The position numbers were made by a program, and so were the translations under genes. Positions 47,052-57,392 of a stretch of 64,000 bases of DNA are shown piece after piece. Position 1 is the stretch's first letter; the number at the start of each line of letters is the position of its first letter. Below the pieces are notes generated by a model, which made no database searches, was not told the origin of the DNA, and saw nothing but the letters and a program-made list of their open reading frames with translations. Origin of the DNA: Prochlorococcus sp. AG-402-N08 (GTDB lineage Bacteria; Cyanobacteriota; Cyanobacteriia; PCC-6307; Cyanobiaceae); contig QCIS01000002.1 in the NCBI GenBank assembly GCA_003216535.1, positions 1 to 64,000 on the forward strand, given 5' to 3'.

Positions 47052-47176
47052 GTAACTACTACTATTATATTTTTTATTTAATTATTAATTTTTATATTAG
47101 AAAAAGGGAAAAAATTATTTATTGAATTTAATTTACGAAAAAAGTATATTGTATTTGTAAAAAGTTCCAAATTCCC

Positions 47177-48334
47177 ATGGAAATTATTTGTAATCAAAAT
47201 GAATTAAATAATTCTATACAACTAGTAAGCAAAGCAGTTGCTTCAAGACCAACGCATCCAATTCTTGCAAATATACTTTTAACAGCTGACGAAGGAACCA
47301 ATAAAATTAGCGTGACAGGATTTGACCTTAATTTAGGAATTCAGACTTCTTTTGATGGAAATGTTAAAAATAGTGGAGCTATTACTATACCTTCAAAACT
47401 TTTATCCGAAATAGTAAACAAACTACCTAATGAAACTCCTGTTTCTTTAGAAGTTGATGGGAATTCAGATAATATTTTAATAAAAAGTGACAGAGGTTCT
47501 TTTACTCTTAAAGGGATCCCTTCTGATGAATATCCTAATTTACCATTTGTAGAAAGTGGTACTTCTTTGAATATTGACCCTAGTTCTTTTTTAAAAGCTT
47601 TAAAATCTACCATTTTTGCAAGTAGTAATGATGACTCAAAGCAATTACTCACAGGTGTTAATTTTACATTTAAATCAAATTATTTAGAGTCTGCTTCTAC
47701 GGATGGTCATAGATTGGCTGTAGCTTTAATTGGCAATGAAGAACCTACCGACAATAAACAAAACTCATCTTCAAATGATGGTGATTTGTCAGTAACTATT
47801 CCAACTAGATCATTAAGAGAAATTGAAAAACTAGTATCTTTGAGAAGCTCAGAAAATTCAATAAAGCTTTTCTATGATAAAGGTCAGGTAGTATTTATTT
47901 CTTCTAATCAAATAATTACGACAAGAACCCTTGAAGGTAATTATCCTAATTACTCACAATTAATTCCTGATACTTTTTCTAAGATTTTGAATTTTAATAC
48001 AAAAAAACTAATTGAAGCATTAGAAAGAATTGCCGTTTTAGCTGATCAGCAAAGTAGTGTTGTAAAAATTAAATTAGATAATAAAGATTTAGCTTCAATC
48101 AGTGCAGATGCCCAAGATATTGGAAACGCAAATGAATCAATACCAGTTTCTTATTCTGGAGAAAATTTTGATATTGCATTTAATGTTAGATATCTTTTAG
48201 AAGGGTTAAAAGTGATTGCTTCTGAAAATGTACTTTTAAAGTGTAATATTGCAACTACTCCAGCTGTTTTTGTACCAGAAGATAATCTTAATTCTTTTAC
48301 TTACCTAGTTATGCCTGTGCAGGTTCGTTCTTAA
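47177..48334 (+). CDS. dnaN: DNA polymerase III beta subunit (sliding clamp)
   Basis: Ring-shaped dimer that tethers the replicative polymerase to DNA. The 385 residues fit three clamp domains: the first with MEIICNQNELNNSIQLVSKAVASRPTHPIL-like start (read in pieces from residue 1), the second with SSNDDSKQLLTGVNF and STDGHRLAVA near 153-180, and the third ending YLVMPVQVRS, close to the canonical MPMRL end. The ATG at 47177 follows the putative origin. A serine/asparagine-rich loop near 196-205 is an insertion relative to E. coli. It is followed after 1 bp by the next gene. Confidence 0.97.
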   Translation: MEIICNQNELNNSIQLVSKAVASRPTHPILANILLTADEGTNKISVTGFDLNLGIQTSFDGNVKNSGAITIPSKLLSEIVNKLPNETPVSLEVDGNSDNILIKSDRGSFTLKGIPSDEYPNLPFVESGTSLNIDPSSFLKALKSTIFASSNDDSKQLLTGVNFTFKSNYLESASTDGHRLAVALIGNEEPTDNKQNSSSNDGDLSVTIPTRSLREIEKLVSLRSSENSIKLFYDKGQVVFISSNQIITTRTLEGNYPNYSQLIPDTFSKILNFNTKKLIEALERIAVLADQQSSVVKIKLDNKDLASISADAQDIGNANESIPVSYSGENFDIAFNVRYLLEGLKVIASENVLLKCNIATTPAVFVPEDNLNSFTYLVMPVQVRS

Positions 48335-48335
48335 C

Positions 48336-49046
48336 TTGAAATTACCAAAAGAAATTTTATTAAGTGAATTACTAAATTATAGTGTTAAGGGTGATATGGT
48401 CCTTAATTATGGAAATGGCGAAAATGTTTGGATGCATCCTCCAGTTCATCGAATTTTAGGTTGGTACTCTCGCCCTTCAAATTTTGATTTAAAAAGAAAT
48501 GTTTGGCGATTAAATCAAATTACTCAAATCATTGATAATGAAATTTATGTCAAAGGTGATCCTGCTATTTCTGATTTAGCTACTTTAAATAGGTTTCCAA
48601 CTTTAATAGAAGCTAATTTGATAAATGTAAATGGATCAAAAATAGGAGTTATTGCAGATTTTCTTTTTGAAATGAAAACGGGTAAAATTCAATATTATTT
48701 AGTTTCTAGATCTAATCCTAAGATTCCAGGTTCTAGTAGATGGCAATTAAATATTGAAAATATTAAGGATCAACAACCTGGATTGGTATTTTGTGAAAGT
48801 AATTCTTTAGATGATTTATCTTTAATTAAATCAAGTATTAAAAATGAATTTATGCAAAAAGGGAAAAAAATTATTGATAGATTTGATGATATGAAAAATA
48901 TTGCTTCTAATAGATTAGAGGACTGGCTTGAAGAAGATGAAGATATTAGCCAAAACTTAGATTTTAAACAAAAAAGTTTTTATAATGATGATGTTAGAAC
49001 ATCTATACCTTTTAGTGAAAAAAAAGAAGATGACCCTTGGATATAA
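48336..49046 (+). CDS. PRC-barrel-like conserved protein
   Basis: A 236-residue soluble protein starting at TTG one base after the dnaN stop. Two similar beta-rich segments suggest paired PRC-barrel domains: LLNYSVKGDMVLNYGNGENVWMHPPVHRIL near 12-41 and ANLINVNGSKIGVIADFLFEMKTGKIQYYLVS near 94-125. The C-terminal 70 residues are acidic and helical, ending EDDPWI. PRC barrels occur in RNA-processing and photosynthetic-complex proteins, so no specific role follows. Its fixed place between dnaN and purL is characteristic of marine picocyanobacteria. Confidence 0.8.
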   Translation: MKLPKEILLSELLNYSVKGDMVLNYGNGENVWMHPPVHRILGWYSRPSNFDLKRNVWRLNQITQIIDNEIYVKGDPAISDLATLNRFPTLIEANLINVNGSKIGVIADFLFEMKTGKIQYYLVSRSNPKIPGSSRWQLNIENIKDQQPGLVFCESNSLDDLSLIKSSIKNEFMQKGKKIIDRFDDMKNIASNRLEDWLEEDEDISQNLDFKQKSFYNDDVRTSIPFSEKKEDDPWI

Positions 49047-49049
49047 AGA

Positions 49050-51389
49050 ATGATAAATAAAGAAAATCATGAACTTTATGATCTTAATGAGGCACTTAAA
49101 GTTGAAAATTTAACGCTTTGTGATTATGAAGAAATTTGCAAAAGATTAAAAAGAAAACCTAATAGAACCGAATTAGGAATGTTTGGTGTTATGTGGTCTG
49201 AACATTGTTGTTATAGAAATTCAAAACCTTTATTATCTAAGTTTCCTACTAAAGGTAAAAATATTTTAGTTGGACCTGGAGAAAATGCTGGCGTTATTGA
49301 TGTTGGCAATAATCAAAAACTTGTTTTTAAAATAGAAAGTCATAATCATCCTTCTGCTATTGAACCCTTTCAAGGTGCAGCAACAGGTGTAGGAGGAATT
49401 TTAAGAGATATATTTACAATGGGTGCAAGGCCTATAGCAGTATTAAATTCATTGAGATTCGGGAAACTTGATAATTTATCAAATGTTGATTTACTGCGAG
49501 GAGTTGTATCTGGTATTGCACATTATGGGAATTGTGTAGGTGTACCAACCGTTGGAGGTGAAATTGACTTCGATGATAGTTACTCTGGAAATCCTTTAGT
49601 CAATGTTATGGCTTTAGGACTTTTAGAGACTAATGAAATCGTTTGTTCTGGAGCTAAAAATGTAGGATCCCCTGTGTTATATGTTGGTAATACTACTGGC
49701 AGAGATGGTGTTGGTGGTGCTAGTTTTGCTAGTTCAGAATTAACTACAACTTCACTAGATGATAGACCAGCAGTTCAAGTAGGTGATCCATTTATTGAGA
49801 AAAGTCTTATTGAAGCCTGTTTAGATGCTTTTAAGACAGGAGATGTAATTGCAGCTCAAGATATGGGTGCTGCAGGTTTAACATGCAGTAGTGCAGAAAT
49901 GGCTGCAAATGGAAATTTAGGGATATCTATTGATTTAGATTTGGTTCCTTCTAGAGAAGATGATATGTCTTCATATCAATATTTATTATCTGAATCGCAA
50001 GAGAGAATGTTGTTTGTCGTTAAAGAAGAAAAAATTAATGACCTTACTGAAAAATTTAATAAATGGGGATTATATGCCAATGTAATTGGTGAAGTAATAG
50101 GAACTAATGAGGTAATTATTTCTCATAAAGGCAAAATTGTGGCCCAAATACCTACTTCTGCCTTATCTGATGATACCCCTGTTAATTTTCGCAATGTGGT
50201 TAATAATCCACCTGATGATCTTTTAAAGAAATGGGAATGGAAAGAAAATGATTTACCAGAAATTAATGAACAACAAATATTTTCATTGAAGGAAAATAAG
50301 AATTTTTCTTATTCACAAATAATTTTAAAACTACTTTCTAATCCATCAATAGCTTCTAAACAATGGATTTATAAACAATATGACTCTCAAGTGCAGGCAA
50401 ATACAGTATTTAAACCTGGAAAATCAGATGCAGCTGTAATAAGACTAAGGGAACAAAATAAAACAAATAAACGTAAATTATTTAATGGAGTTGCTGCTTC
50501 AGTTGATTGTAATAGTAGATGGGTTTCTCTAGATCCTTTTAGAGGAACTATCGCTGCTGTCGCAGAGTCGGCTAGAAATGTTAGTTGTGTTGGTGCTGAA
50601 CCAGTAGCAATTACAAATAATTTAAATTTTTCTTCTCCTGAGAATGAAATAGGTTATTGGCAACTCTCATCTTCATGCAATGGAATTGCTGAAGCCTGTA
50701 AAGCCTTAGAAACTCCTGTTACAGGAGGTAATGTTTCTTTATACAATGAATCTAAAAATCAAGATAATGAAATTACTCCCATCAACCCTACTCCAGTTAT
50801 TGGAATGGTTGGAAAAATAGATAATGTCGAAAAAGCTATAAGTAGTGAATGGAAAAATATTGATGATCAAATCTGGTTAATTGGTTCTTATAAATCAGAA
50901 ATAAAAATTGCAGCTAGTTCTTACTTGGAATATTTCCATGGAGAAATTACAGGTCGGCCTCCAAAAATAGATTTGCAGGATGAAAAGTTTTGCCAGAGTT
51001 TTTTAAGAAATTCGATTTCAAAAAGTCTTGTAGTTTCTTCTCATGATATCAGCGATGGTGGTTTAGCTATAGCTTTAGCAGAGTCTTGTATTTTGTCTGC
51101 AAAAGGTGCAACGATAGAATTAAAAAAAGAATTAAACAGAGATGATAATTTATTGTTTGCAGAAGGAGGTTCTAGAATCATTTTTTCAATTAGCAAAATG
51201 AAACAAAATGAATGGCTTAATTATTTAAAACAAAATCAAATAAATTTTCCTTCAAGTGTGTATGTAAAGAAAATAGGATATGTCTCTAGTGATTCGTTAA
51301 AGATAAAAATTCAAGATAAAAATATCTGCAATATTAGGGTTGAGGAATTATCCGAAAAATTTAATAATAGTATTTCAGGTTACTTTTAA
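49050..51389 (+). CDS. purL: Phosphoribosylformylglycinamidine synthase subunit PurL
   Basis: Fourth step of purine synthesis: FGAR plus ATP and ammonia gives FGAM. At 779 residues this is the small PurL, which works with separate PurS and PurQ. Motifs: MFGVMWSEHCCYRNSKPLL near 44-62, FKIESHNHPSAIEPFQGAATGVGGILRDI near 94-122 (ATP and substrate site) and a second half with ITNNLNFSSPE near 530. It is followed after 46 bp by purF. The two purine genes adjacent to the origin are well placed for high dosage. Confidence 0.97.
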   Translation: MINKENHELYDLNEALKVENLTLCDYEEICKRLKRKPNRTELGMFGVMWSEHCCYRNSKPLLSKFPTKGKNILVGPGENAGVIDVGNNQKLVFKIESHNHPSAIEPFQGAATGVGGILRDIFTMGARPIAVLNSLRFGKLDNLSNVDLLRGVVSGIAHYGNCVGVPTVGGEIDFDDSYSGNPLVNVMALGLLETNEIVCSGAKNVGSPVLYVGNTTGRDGVGGASFASSELTTTSLDDRPAVQVGDPFIEKSLIEACLDAFKTGDVIAAQDMGAAGLTCSSAEMAANGNLGISIDLDLVPSREDDMSSYQYLLSESQERMLFVVKEEKINDLTEKFNKWGLYANVIGEVIGTNEVIISHKGKIVAQIPTSALSDDTPVNFRNVVNNPPDDLLKKWEWKENDLPEINEQQIFSLKENKNFSYSQIILKLLSNPSIASKQWIYKQYDSQVQANTVFKPGKSDAAVIRLREQNKTNKRKLFNGVAASVDCNSRWVSLDPFRGTIAAVAESARNVSCVGAEPVAITNNLNFSSPENEIGYWQLSSSCNGIAEACKALETPVTGGNVSLYNESKNQDNEITPINPTPVIGMVGKIDNVEKAISSEWKNIDDQIWLIGSYKSEIKIAASSYLEYFHGEITGRPPKIDLQDEKFCQSFLRNSISKSLVVSSHDISDGGLAIALAESCILSAKGATIELKKELNRDDNLLFAEGGSRIIFSISKMKQNEWLNYLKQNQINFPSSVYVKKIGYVSSDSLKIKIQDKNICNIRVEELSEKFNNSISGYF

Positions 51390-51435
51390 ATATGAAAAAC
51401 ATTTCTCAACTATTAAAATTTTTAGATATTAAGTT

Positions 51436-52896
51436 ATGTGCGGAATAGTTGGAATCCTTTCTTCAGATGATGTAAATCAACAAATTTACGATAGTCTTTT
51501 GCTTTTGCAGCATAGAGGTCAAGACTCAACAGGTATAGCCACAATGGAAAATACTGTTTTTCATATACATAAGGCTAAAGGTCAGGTTAATACTGCTTAT
51601 AGAACGAGAGATATGAGGAATCTAATTGGTAAAATTGGATTAGGTCATGTTAGGTATGCCACAAAGGGATCAGCAGAAAGCGTAGAAGAAGCGCAGCCTT
51701 TCTATGTTAATGCTCCTTATGGAATTGTTTTGATACATAATGGAAATTTGACAAATACTAGAGAATTAGACAAACAATTATTTAATATTGATAAGCGGCA
51801 TACAAATTCTTCAAGTGATACTGAAATGCTTTTAAATGTATTTGCGACAGAATTACAAGAACAAATTCATAATCAAGAATTAGAACCTGACATTATTTTT
51901 AATGCAGTCAAATCTTTACATAAAAGAATTCAGGGATCATATGCTTCAATTGCATTAATTTCAGGACATGGGTTATTAGCATTCAGAGATCCCTTCGGTA
52001 TTAGGCCTTTAGTCATAGGAAAAAGACTTTCACTAAATACAAAAAAAGAAGAGTGGATGGTTGCTAGTGAATCTCTAGTGCTGGAGAATAACGATTATCA
52101 AGTAGTTAGAGACGTAGATCCTGGAGAAGCTGTTTTTATTAATCTTAATGGGGAGTTTTTTTCTAAGCAATGTTCTGAAAATCCAATGTTATTTCCCTGT
52201 GCTTTTGAATATGTTTATCTAGCTAGGCCAGATTCAATTATGAATGGAATTTCAGTGTATAAAGCTCGTTTAAAGATGGGAGATTATTTGGCAGAATCAA
52301 TAAAAGAGACAATTAATTCTGGAGATGTTGATGTAGTTATGCCTATTCCTGATTCTTCTCGACCTGCGGCAATGCAAGTTGCAAGACAGTTAGGGATAGA
52401 ATATAGGGAAGGTTTTTTTAAAAATAGATATGTTGGCCGAACATTCATAATGCCTGGTCAGCACAGACGTAAGAAATCTGTAAGACAAAAATTAAATGCC
52501 ATGAGTGCAGAGTTTAAAAATAAAAATGTATTAATTGTTGATGACTCGATAGTAAGAGGTACTACTTCAAAAGAAATTGTCCAGATGGCTAGAGATGCAG
52601 GTGCAAATAAAGTTTTTTTTACATCAGCAGCTCCTCCTGTTCGTTATCCTCACGTTTATGGAATTAATATGCCTAATAGAGATGAATTAATAGCTCATGA
52701 TAGAACTATTAGTGAAATTGCTGATCAACTTGAAATTGATAACCTTGTTTATCAAAGTATTGAAAGTTTGCGTAAATCTATAATAAGTGATTCACCTATT
52801 AAAGATTTGGAAATGAGTTGCTTTACTGGTTCTTATGTAACAGGAACAGTAAATCAAGAATACTTAAATTGGGTTGAAAATGAATATAAATCTTAG
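51436..52896 (+). CDS. purF: Amidophosphoribosyltransferase
   Basis: First committed purine step: PRPP plus glutamine gives phosphoribosylamine. The N-terminal nucleophile cysteine follows Met directly (MCGIVGIL), with no longer propeptide. GHVRYATKG near 74-82 and IHNGNLTN near 98-105 belong to the glutaminase domain. The PRPP loop is [16 protein letters not shown] near 364-379. The C-terminus has conserved cysteines in [13 protein letters not shown]. It overlaps the convergent parC/gyrA gene by 4 bp (TTAG). Confidence 0.97.
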   Translation: MCGIVGILSSDDVNQQIYDSLLLLQHRGQDSTGIATMENTVFHIHKAKGQVNTAYRTRDMRNLIGKIGLGHVRYATKGSAESVEEAQPFYVNAPYGIVLIHNGNLTNTRELDKQLFNIDKRHTNSSSDTEMLLNVFATELQEQIHNQELEPDIIFNAVKSLHKRIQGSYASIALISGHGLLAFRDPFGIRPLVIGKRLSLNTKKEEWMVASESLVLENNDYQVVRDVDPGEAVFINLNGEFFSKQCSENPMLFPCAFEYVYLARPDSIMNGISVYKARLKMGDYLAESIKETINSGDVDVVMPIPDSSRPAAMQVARQLGIEYREGFFKNRYVGRTFIMPGQHRRKKSVRQKLNAMSAEFKNKNVLIVDDSIVRGTTSKEIVQMARDAGANKVFFTSAAPPVRYPHVYGINMPNRDELIAHDRTISEIADQLEIDNLVYQSIESLRKSIISDSPIKDLEMSCFTGSYVTGTVNQEYLNWVENEYKS

Positions 52897-55334
52897 TCGA
52901 GAAAGTTTTCAAGTCGGAAACAATTTTCAAGGTATTCATCCTTATCTAATTTTAAAAAATCAATTAAAAAATTTGATTTATTGGATTTGAAATTTAATTT
53001 TTTTAGGTCTAATCTTGCAGATTTGTTTTTATTCGTTTCAATATCAACGATATGGTTACTTGTTATTATTTTCAGGAAGCAATCGTTTTTAAGTTGGTTT
53101 TTTTCATTTAAATATCCCAAACTGTATTCATTTGAGTAATAAATTTCATTACTATTTATACAAAAGATTTTTCCTTTTCTAGATATTAAAAAAATATTTT
53201 CCCCATTATGATATGTACAACAAGAAACGATTTTTTCAGTTGGTAAAAGTTTTGCAAGTATTAATCCTTGGGATTGTTTAGAAGTTGGCATTAAAAATTT
53301 ATTTGATAAATTAAAGTTAAAAATTCTTCCTATAGAGGTTAATATTATTAAATCTTTGTTTTCATTAGAAATAAATGAATCAATTGTTTTTAAATTATTT
53401 TTTAATTTAGTAATTGTGAAAGATCTATTACTTTTAATCATATCTTCATCAAATAAAACTTTCTTAAATCTTCCATCTGAATTCAAGATGCATAAATAAT
53501 TTCTAATTTCCTTTTTAATTGAATGAAAATTTATTATTTCACTAGGATGAATATTTCCAAGAATTTTATTATCTAATTTATAGTCCTTATGAATATTTGA
53601 CTCCCAATCAATATTAAAAACTTTTCCTGTATTTGTGATTCCAATTATTTTTATATTTTTTTCAATATTGCATATAAATTTTTGAATATTTTTATTATCA
53701 ATAGTTTTATTTAAAACGTCAAATGATTTCTTGTAGTTACCAAAAATCATTCTTCTTAAATAAAGTCTATTGTCTATATATAATTTAGTTTTTTTATTTA
53801 TAAAGTCTTCTAATATTTGATTATTAAGCGTTTCTAATTCTTCATTTTCATTTATATTTTTAATTACTTTTGTTTTTCGTATAACATTATATTTTTTCTT
53901 TAATATTAATAATTCTTCTATAAGTAATTTAAGTAATAATTCTCTTTCGTTCAATAATTGTTCAAAATAATTCTTTTTTTCTTTCAAATTTTTTATTTCA
54001 TCATTAATTTGATTCCTTTCTAAATTTGTTAATTTTCTTAGTGGCATATCCAAAACTGAATTTGCTTGTTTTTCACTTAAGAAAAATTTTTTAATTAATT
54101 TTGATTTAGCTTCCACCGAATTTTCTGATTCTTCAATAATTTCGATAACTTTTTTTATGTTTTTCGTGGCTTTAGCTAAACCTTCTGATATTTCTAGCTT
54201 TTCAAGAGTATTTTTTAGAAAATAATAAGTTCTTTTTCTAATTGTCTCTTCTCTAAATTCAAGAAAATAGTTGAGATATTTTCTTAAGTTTAATTGTACA
54301 GGCTTACCTTTAATTAAAGCTAAGAATATTGCGCCATAGTTAGTTTGGAGAGTTGTTTTTTTATATAAATTAGAAATAATAAGTTCAGAATTAGAATCTT
54401 TTTTTAGCTCTATTACAATTCTCATTCCATCTCTATCACTCTCATCCCGAATATCAGAGATTCCATCAATTTTTCCTGAATTAACAAGTTCTGCGAGTTT
54501 TTCAATCCAACCTGCTTTATTGATTTGGTATGGAAGTTCCGTAATGATTAGTGCCTTCCTTTTATGTTTCCCTTTACCTAAATTTACTTCCTCCGAATTT
54601 ATAACACCTCTTATTGTTAAAGATCCTTTTCCTGTTTCATATAGTTCCTCAATTGCTCGACTATAAATTAATTCTCCGCCTGTAGGAAAATCAGGCCCTT
54701 TAATAATGTTAGAAAGTTTTTTATCACTTATTTCTTTATTTTTTATTAGAGCAACTAAACCATCTACAATTTCGCCTAGGTTGTGAGGGGGTATGTTTGT
54801 TGCCATGCCAACAGCAATCCCTGATGAGCCGTTCAACAATAAAAAAGGAAGTTGAGCTGGAAGAACATCTGGTTCTTTTTGAGAACCATCGAAGTTATTT
54901 GAAAAGCTTACTGTTTCTGAGCCAATTTCTTCAAGAAATCCTTTATTCGCTATCGGGGCTAATCTGGTTTCAGTATATCTCATTGCTGCTGGCGGATCAT
55001 TATCAACAGATCCAAAATTTCCATGGCCGTCAAGAGTAGGATATTTAGTAGAAAAATTTTGTACTAGTCTCACTAATGCATCATATACTGCTTGATCTCC
55101 ATGAGGATGGTACTTTCCAAGTACATCTCCAACAACTCTCGCACACTTTCTAAATGGTTTATCAGGTGTTAAGCCTAATTCGTACATCGCAAATAGTATT
55201 CTTCTCTGTACAGGCTTAAGACCATCTCTTGCATCAGGTAGAGCTCGCCCAACTATTACGCTCATTGCATACTCCAAATAAGAACGTTGCATTTCTTCTT
55301 GAAGTGAGATAGAAGTGAAGTTTTTCTTATCCAT
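52893..55334 (-). CDS. Type IIA topoisomerase subunit A (ParC/GyrA)
   Basis: Breakage-reunion subunit of topoisomerase IV or gyrase. The N-terminal half is strongly conserved: [26 protein letters not shown] near 17-42, the catalytic tyrosine in [14 protein letters not shown] near 115-128, and [18 protein letters not shown] near 166-183. The C-terminal wing is very lysine- and asparagine-rich and degenerate. I see no GyrA box (QRRGGKG) needed for negative supercoiling, which argues for ParC-like activity. A separate gyrA is expected elsewhere. The start is ATG at 55334, and the 3' end overlaps purF by 4 bp. Confidence 0.93.
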   Translation of the reverse strand: MDKKNFTSISLQEEMQRSYLEYAMSVIVGRALPDARDGLKPVQRRILFAMYELGLTPDKPFRKCARVVGDVLGKYHPHGDQAVYDALVRLVQNFSTKYPTLDGHGNFGSVDNDPPAAMRYTETRLAPIANKGFLEEIGSETVSFSNNFDGSQKEPDVLPAQLPFLLLNGSSGIAVGMATNIPPHNLGEIVDGLVALIKNKEISDKKLSNIIKGPDFPTGGELIYSRAIEELYETGKGSLTIRGVINSEEVNLGKGKHKRKALIITELPYQINKAGWIEKLAELVNSGKIDGISDIRDESDRDGMRIVIELKKDSNSELIISNLYKKTTLQTNYGAIFLALIKGKPVQLNLRKYLNYFLEFREETIRKRTYYFLKNTLEKLEISEGLAKATKNIKKVIEIIEESENSVEAKSKLIKKFFLSEKQANSVLDMPLRKLTNLERNQINDEIKNLKEKKNYFEQLLNERELLLKLLIEELLILKKKYNVIRKTKVIKNINENEELETLNNQILEDFINKKTKLYIDNRLYLRRMIFGNYKKSFDVLNKTIDNKNIQKFICNIEKNIKIIGITNTGKVFNIDWESNIHKDYKLDNKILGNIHPSEIINFHSIKKEIRNYLCILNSDGRFKKVLFDEDMIKSNRSFTITKLKNNLKTIDSFISNENKDLIILTSIGRIFNFNLSNKFLMPTSKQSQGLILAKLLPTEKIVSCCTYHNGENIFLISRKGKIFCINSNEIYYSNEYSLGYLNEKNQLKNDCFLKIITSNHIVDIETNKNKSARLDLKKLNFKSNKSNFLIDFLKLDKDEYLENCFRLENFLD

Positions 55335-55411
55335 TAGAGCGCAAAATTTAAAAATTATTGATTAACTAAATTAAGACTAATAGGTAAAAAAATATTTACC
55401 AGTATTGAAAA

Positions 55412-56278
55412 TTAAGATGATTCAATTATTTTGGATTTTGCAAGTATTACATCTTTTTTTAGCTGTTCATTTTGTAAAAGAATTTCTGTAGAGGCTTGTA
55501 ATTTTTCTCCCCATAACTGTTCTTTTCTATAGCCATAATTGACATATTTGGGATCTTTAGATAAAGCTTTTTTTGCTAGCTCAATTGCTAATTTAGTATC
55601 ATTAATTCTTAGACATGAGGCCAGTCCTAGTAATGGTTCAGCATTTTCCTGAATTGAGATTGCTTTTTCAAAAAGTTTTATTGATAGATCTATATCGTTT
55701 TTCTCGAAATAAGCTAAACCTTGATTATTTATTGCTTGCCAGAAATCAGGTTTAATTTTTATAGATTGATCAAACAATTTGATGGCTCCCAAGTAATTTT
55801 TTTCCATTAAAAAAATATTTCCTAATTGAAAAATAGCATTGTGGTTATTAGGTTCTATCTTTATTCCTTTTTCCAAAGCACTCTTTGCCTTTGTTTGTTG
55901 GGAAATTTTTAAGTAAATATTACTTTTAGCAAAATATATTTCGCTTATATTTGAATTTATCTGTTCTGCTTTATTTAGAGAATTTAATGCGTTTTTGAAT
56001 TGTTTGTTAGCTATTTGTGCTTCAGCTAAAATTAACCATGGTTGTTCATCTTGTGCATTTATTTTGACTGCTAATTTTGCTAAGTTAAGACTGTCTTCAT
56101 ATTGTCCAAAATAAAGTAGTTGATATGCTTTTTTGCTTATATATAAACTTTGCTTTTGTAAATTTTTTATTGTTGGGAAATAATAATAATAGGGAACTAT
56201 TGCTTGAACTTTTTCAATTTGATGAAAGTAAAAAATGATCATGAAGATTGAGATTAGTTGTTTTAAAAACTTTTTCAT
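55412..56278 (-). CDS. Exported TPR-repeat protein
   Basis: A 288-residue protein with a hydrophobic N-terminal signal segment (about residues 8-26, possible cleavage after VQA near 26). It carries at least five tetratricopeptide repeats between about 40 and 240. Examples are PWLILAEAQIANKQFKNALNSLNKAEQI and NAIFQLGNIFLMEKNYLGAIKLFDQSIKI, with W/LG/Y/A spacing typical of TPRs. TPR arrays mediate protein-protein contacts. The partner is unknown; assembly of an envelope or photosynthetic complex is possible. It lies 4 bp downstream of queG on the same strand. Confidence 0.88.
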   Translation of the reverse strand: MKKFLKQLISIFMIIFYFHQIEKVQAIVPYYYYFPTIKNLQKQSLYISKKAYQLLYFGQYEDSLNLAKLAVKINAQDEQPWLILAEAQIANKQFKNALNSLNKAEQINSNISEIYFAKSNIYLKISQQTKAKSALEKGIKIEPNNHNAIFQLGNIFLMEKNYLGAIKLFDQSIKIKPDFWQAINNQGLAYFEKNDIDLSIKLFEKAISIQENAEPLLGLASCLRINDTKLAIELAKKALSKDPKYVNYGYRKEQLWGEKLQASTEILLQNEQLKKDVILAKSKIIESS

Positions 56279-56282
56279 TTTT

Positions 56283-57245
56283 TTAACTTTTTATTTTTTT
56301 ATTTTTTAGATTCGCTTGCATGTTCCTTTTCCACATCCATGGTTTAATTCTTTTTAATGTAGTTCCTTTAAGATTTTCTTTCCAAGTTTTATCGTCCCAA
56401 TTTAAAGACTCAATATTCAGATTTTTAATCCATTCTTTCGGTGCAGTTTCAGAATTATTGTTGTATGGCACTGACTTATTCCAAGGGCATACATCTTGAC
56501 AAATATCACATCCTGCAACCCATCCATCCAAATTTTCTTCTATTTTTTTCGGAATAGTTTTTTCTCTGCTTTCTATTGTGTGATACGCGATGCAAAGATC
56601 TGAGTTTATTACAAAGGGTTCTACTATTGCTTTTGTGGGACAATGTTCAATGCAGATATCACATTTTCCGCAAAGTGATTGATGAGGTTCATCTGGTATT
56701 AAATCTTTTGTAAGAATCAAAAAACCTAAAGTAAACCATGAACCATTTTTTGTGTTTATTAAATTACTATTTTTCCCTATCCAACCAATTCCTGACTCTT
56801 CAGCCCATGCTTTTTCAAGTAGAGGTGAGGTATCAACACATATTTTCCATTTGCAATCAGGAATTTCTAGGTTGATCCATTTACCAATATTTTTTAATTT
56901 TTTGTAAATTACTTTATGATAATCTTCTCCTTGACTAAATTTAGCTACCTTGAAAAGATTATTTTTGTTTTCGTTGTTGTGTGAACTAATGTAAGAAAAT
57001 CCAACGCTTAAAATACTTTTTGCATCTTCAAGAAGAGAGCTTATATCTTTTCTTCTTTCTGCCTCCATCCATTTCATTTCAGCATGGTGGTTGTTTGACA
57101 ACCATCTTTCTAATGCATTAGTTCTTAATTTGATCCGAGAACTCCCTGGTATTGATGCTATTCCAGCAATTGTAAAACCTTCAAAAATTGCTCTTTCTTT
57201 TAATTTTTTACTTATTTCTTCTATGTTTTGAATGGTATCAATCAT
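56283..57245 (-). CDS. queG: Epoxyqueuosine reductase
   Basis: Last step of queuosine synthesis: reduces epoxyqueuosine in tRNA using cobalamin and two 4Fe-4S clusters. The ferredoxin-like cysteines are CGKCDICIEHCPTKA near 191-205 and CDICQDVCPWNKSVPY near 246-261. VDTSPLLEKAWAEESGIGWIGKNS near 137-160 is the family substrate region. The 320 residues start at ATG 57245. It needs cobalamin, and cobA in this window makes the precorrin-2 precursor. queE and queC of the same pathway are 42 kb away. Confidence 0.94.
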   Translation of the reverse strand: MIDTIQNIEEISKKLKERAIFEGFTIAGIASIPGSSRIKLRTNALERWLSNNHHAEMKWMEAERRKDISSLLEDAKSILSVGFSYISSHNNENKNNLFKVAKFSQGEDYHKVIYKKLKNIGKWINLEIPDCKWKICVDTSPLLEKAWAEESGIGWIGKNSNLINTKNGSWFTLGFLILTKDLIPDEPHQSLCGKCDICIEHCPTKAIVEPFVINSDLCIAYHTIESREKTIPKKIEENLDGWVAGCDICQDVCPWNKSVPYNNNSETAPKEWIKNLNIESLNWDDKTWKENLKGTTLKRIKPWMWKRNMQANLKNKKIKS

Positions 57246-57392
57246 TTCTTTATTATTTATAGCATTTCTTTTAAAAGTTAATTTTTGGAGAATAAACTAA
57301 TAAATAAAATAAATATATTAAAAAAAAATATATCCTAACTTAGGAAAAACAGTTAAATTATTAGTAAGGTTATTATAGTTAGAAAGTTTATT

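Larger units (their letters stand above)
46841..47176. other. Putative chromosomal replication origin (oriC) between thrC and dnaN
   Basis: This 336-bp stretch has no gene. It is extremely AT-rich and contains DnaA-box-like 9-mers: ATTTCCACA on the minus strand (46861-46869), TTTTTCACA (46980-46988), AATTCCACA (47034-47042) and GTTTCCACA (47043-47051). Each is one or two bases from the cyanobacterial/E. coli-type TTTTCCACA box. Three copies of ATTTGTTGAA lie between 46888 and 46971, and two A/T-only tracts (about 46929-46960 and 47062-47098) could unwind. In some cyanobacteria the origin is next to dnaN, and Prochlorococcus genomes are numbered from dnaN. It also holds the dnaN promoter. Confidence 0.75.
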
